Shown: piece after piece, positions 5,689 to 7,218 of the stretch | Layout: every line of letters starts with the position of its first letter | Numbering within the stretch: the stretch's first letter is position 1 | Source: Nitrososphaerales archaeon | Lineage (GTDB): Archaea; Thermoproteota; Nitrososphaeria; Nitrososphaerales; Gagatemarchaeaceae | DNA length: 7,218 nucleotides | Assembly: GCA_030040055.1 (NCBI GenBank) | Contig: JASHUK010000173.1 | Coordinates: forward strand, 1 to 7,218 | Reading direction: 5' to 3' | Translations under genes and position numbers: made by a program | Notes under the pieces: generated by a model | What the model saw: the letters and a program-made list of their open reading frames with translations, nothing else | Told to the model about the DNA's origin: nothing | The model's database searches: none

Positions 5689-5704
5689 TCCCTACGGGGG
5701 CAAG
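5689..5704 (+). other. tRNA intron 1, D loop (18/19), 16 bases
   Basis: The exon joint restores G18-G19 of the D loop. The fold is a relaxed bulge-helix-bulge: GCC (5684-5686) pairs with GGC (5699-5701), and inside it CCC (5690-5692) pairs with GGG (5696-5698). Bulges are AG|T on the 5' side and AG|G on the 3' side. Because G occurs at both 5688 and 5704, excision of 5688-5703 gives the same mature RNA. Confidence 0.75.
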
Positions 5705-5725
5705 GATCATCCCGGCGGGCTCATA

Positions 5726-5740
5726 GGCGCTCTCTGAGAG
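5726..5740 (+). other. tRNA intron 2, anticodon loop (37/38), 15 bases
   Basis: This lies at the canonical archaeal position. The central 4-bp helix is CTCA (5720-5723) with TGAG (5735-5738), bounded by the anticodon stem outside and by 3-base bulges TA|G and AG|A at the two cleavage sites. The inner part is only an eight-base loop, so there is no inner helix worth naming. Confidence 0.88.
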
Positions 5741-5762
5741 ACCCACAGATCGGTGGTTCAAA

Positions 5763-5783
5763 GGGGAAGCAATTCCCTGAAAG
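5763..5783 (+). other. tRNA intron 3, T loop (59/60), 21 bases
   Basis: This is a complete bulge-helix-bulge. The outer helix is the T stem. The central helix is TTCA (5757-5760) with TGAA (5778-5781). The inner helix is GGGAA (5764-5768) with TTCCC (5773-5777), closed by a GCAA tetraloop. Bulges are AA|G and AG|T. Splicing joins A59 to T60 and restores the T loop. Confidence 0.92.
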
Positions 5784-5798
5784 TCCACCCCTCGCTAC

Positions 5799-7218
5799 TC
5801 AAGTCCCCGCCGCGTCGCTTACACCTTCCGTCCCGACTTCCCTGACCCTTCCCGGCCACCAGTTGTATCTCTGGGCGATCGCCATCAGGGATGGAACGAA
5901 GAACAGGATCACCACCCCGACGTCGATCATCACCGCGGAAGCGACGGAGACTCCTATCTCTCCAAGCAGGGCTATGCCGCTCGCAAACAGGGAGGCGAAG
6001 ACGCTTGAGAGGATCAGGCCGAGCCCGAAGAGCGTGACCCACACCTTGTCGATCGCGGTCCTGATGGCGTCCAGGTCCGACTTCCCGTTCATCGCCTCCT
6101 CCCTGATCCGAGTGACCAGGAAGATGTCATAGTCTATCCCCACGCCGAGCATGGTGACCACTACGAAGAGCGGGGCCAAGCTGACCACGGGGACGTTCAT
6201 CACATAGTAGAACGAGATCGCGAGCACGGCGAGCGCGAAAGCCACGCTGCATAGGATGGTGAAGACGAGGCGGAGCGGAGTGAACACGGAGCGCAGCTGG
6301 GCTAGGAGTATGAAGTACACCCCAAGAGCGAGGATGAGCAGGACGAGGGGGAGCACGCCGTTGATCAGGCTGAGCGTGTCGATGGTCGACTGTGTGTTGC
6401 CACCGAAGTAGACCGCGGAGCCTGGTGGCAGGGGGACGGCCGCGACGGCCTTCTCGATGCCCTTCAGGTAGGCCACCGCCTGAGGGCTCTGTGACGACGC
6501 CGAGAGACCGACGGTGATCAACGTCGTCCTGTTGTCCTTCCCCACCTGAAGGAGCATCCCGGCCAGGTACTGGGCGCGGACGGGAGCCGTCAGCCCTGAC
6601 AGGTCGGAGTAGTTGAAGGACGAACCATAAGGCTCCGTCACGCTCTTCACGCCGTCGACCCCTTCAGAGCGTGCGATGGTGGCAGTGAGAGACTGGACGT
6701 AGCCTAGCTGCGTGAGGTTGAACTGGTCCGTCCCATGCACGATGGCTGAAGGAAAGGTCACTATGACCATGGTCGGGGAGACGACCGCTCCGCCCAGCGA
6801 GTTCGAGATTACCGTGAGCCCCTGGTTGCTTTCAAAGTTCGGAATCAGCTTGGTGATGTCGAAGCTGTTGGGGGTTTCGTAGGTCACGTAGAAGGCCCCG
6901 AGGGCGAGCAGGACTATGACCGCGGAGACCGCTACCTTGTGCCTGATCGTCTTCTCCGTCAGCCCGTCGAGCCTCCCGCGGCGTGCCGAGACGGAGGCAG
7001 TCCCCCCCGCCGCTCTCTTCGGCCAGAACATCCTGTCTCCGAACATGAGCTCGAGGGACGGCAGCAGCGTGAGCGACGCGGCCAACAGGATGGTCACACC
7101 GATCGCGATTCCCGCCCCTACGGCGCCGAAGAATGGGACCTTGGTGACCGCCAGGACCACGTAGGCTACCGCCACTGTCAAACCGGCGGTGAGTATCGCC
7201 TCTCCCGCCCATCTGACG
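5799..7218 (-). CDS. MMPL/RND-family membrane transporter, C-terminal part (partial)
   Basis: MMPL proteins are proton-driven RND-type exporters of lipids and other hydrophobic compounds, in the cell membrane. The 472 visible residues run off the right edge, so the N-terminal part is missing; the frame is open to the last base, starting VRWAGEAILTAG, and no start codon should be assigned. Two membrane segments (about 8-52) are followed by a linker and a helix (94-112). An extracytoplasmic domain (about 113-285) has several NxT/S sites, and about five helices (287-445) follow. GVGIDYDIFLVTRIREE (358-374) is the MMPL signature of the second half, where acidic residues serve proton relay. The protein ends after RYNWWPG. 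Its TGA lies two bases from the converging tRNA gene. Substrate unknown. Confidence 0.92.
   Translation of the reverse strand, partial: VRWAGEAILTAGLTVAVAYVVLAVTKVPFFGAVGAGIAIGVTILLAASLTLLPSLELMFGDRMFWPKRAAGGTASVSARRGRLDGLTEKTIRHKVAVSAVIVLLALGAFYVTYETPNSFDITKLIPNFESNQGLTVISNSLGGAVVSPTMVIVTFPSAIVHGTDQFNLTQLGYVQSLTATIARSEGVDGVKSVTEPYGSSFNYSDLSGLTAPVRAQYLAGMLLQVGKDNRTTLITVGLSASSQSPQAVAYLKGIEKAVAAVPLPPGSAVYFGGNTQSTIDTLSLINGVLPLVLLILALGVYFILLAQLRSVFTPLRLVFTILCSVAFALAVLAISFYYVMNVPVVSLAPLFVVVTMLGVGIDYDIFLVTRIREEAMNGKSDLDAIRTAIDKVWVTLFGLGLILSSVFASLFASGIALLGEIGVSVASAVMIDVGVVILFFVPSLMAIAQRYNWWPGRVREVGTEGVSDAAGT

Larger units (their letters stand above)
5670..5797 (+). tRNA. Initiator tRNA-Met (CAU) with three introns
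   Basis: Removing 5689-5704, 5726-5740 and 5763-5783 leaves a 76-base tRNA. The acceptor stem has seven Watson-Crick pairs (AGCGAGG 5670-5676 with CCTCGCT 5790-5796), including the initiator-type A1:U72, and discriminator A at 5797. The D stem is GGGA with TCCC. The anticodon loop reads CTCATAA (anticodon CAU at 5722-5724) on a stem with the initiator hallmark GGG (5717-5719) against CCC (5742-5744). The T stem is GGTGG with CCACC and the T loop TTCAAAT. Pair 28:42 is C:A, a mismatch. CCA is not encoded. A weak TATA-like ACATAAGA at 5639-5646 lies about 31 bases upstream. The A1:U72 pair and the G:C triplet distinguish it from elongator Met and Ile2 tRNAs. Confidence 0.93.

Noticed and set aside
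5670..5797. tRNA pseudogene explanation
   Set aside because: All stems except one pair are intact after removing three insertions, and two of the three insertions have exact 4-bp central helices with 3-base bulges, which decay would not produce.
5650..6132. Plus-strand open frame running through the tRNA into the exporter
   Set aside because: It covers a structured tRNA gene and the antisense strand of a clear MMPL C-terminus.
1..7218. CRISPR array, insertion sequence or attachment site
   Set aside because: No direct-repeat series, transposase motif or terminal inverted repeats were seen; the content is housekeeping genes.

Overview
The window is GC-rich and reads as archaeal. It carries three stalk subunits (E, F, H) of an A-type ATP synthase, an archaeal NAC, an MCT-1-like PUA protein, the SPOUT methyltransferase aTrm56, transcription factor TFE, TATA boxes about 30 bases before start codons, and an initiator tRNA interrupted by three bulge-helix-bulge introns. 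Several tRNA introns together with aTrm56 and TFE suggest the Thermoproteota/Nitrososphaerota side of the Archaea. The secreted G1 glutamic peptidase hints at an acidic habitat. This placement is an inference; no 16S rRNA is present.

Layout from left to right. Positions 79-1300 (minus) hold an ATP synthase mini-operon in the order H-F-E with 4-base overlaps. A shared region (1301-1429) carries divergent TATA boxes for that operon and for a secreted G1 peptidase (1430-2383, plus). A hairpin at 2404-2425 separates the peptidase from a converging PUA-NAC pair (3235-2442, minus). A four-helix membrane protein with its own TATA box follows (3321-3821, plus). Next is a tight plus-strand operon: aTrm56 (3901-4416), TFE (4413-4919), an HD-domain protein (4916-5482) and a previously uncalled 38-residue protein with eight cysteines (5482-5598). 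Then comes the split-by-introns initiator tRNA-Met(CAU), 5670-5797. The right end is filled by the C-terminal part of an MMPL/RND exporter (minus, running off the window), whose stop codon lies two bases from the tRNA 3' end.

The genes fall into energy conservation (ATP synthase stalks), nascent-chain and ribosome handling (NAC, PUA), tRNA and transcription functions (aTrm56, TFE, HD protein, Cys-rich protein, initiator tRNA) and the cell surface (peptidase, exporter). Two things stand out. The first is the initiator tRNA: 128 bases of gene, 76 bases mature, with introns in the D loop, at 37/38 and at 59/60. The second is that three genes (peptidase, aTrm56, TFE) have no ATG/GTG/TTG where the family's N-terminus must begin, and appear to start at ACG, ATA and CTG. 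A default gene caller would truncate all three.
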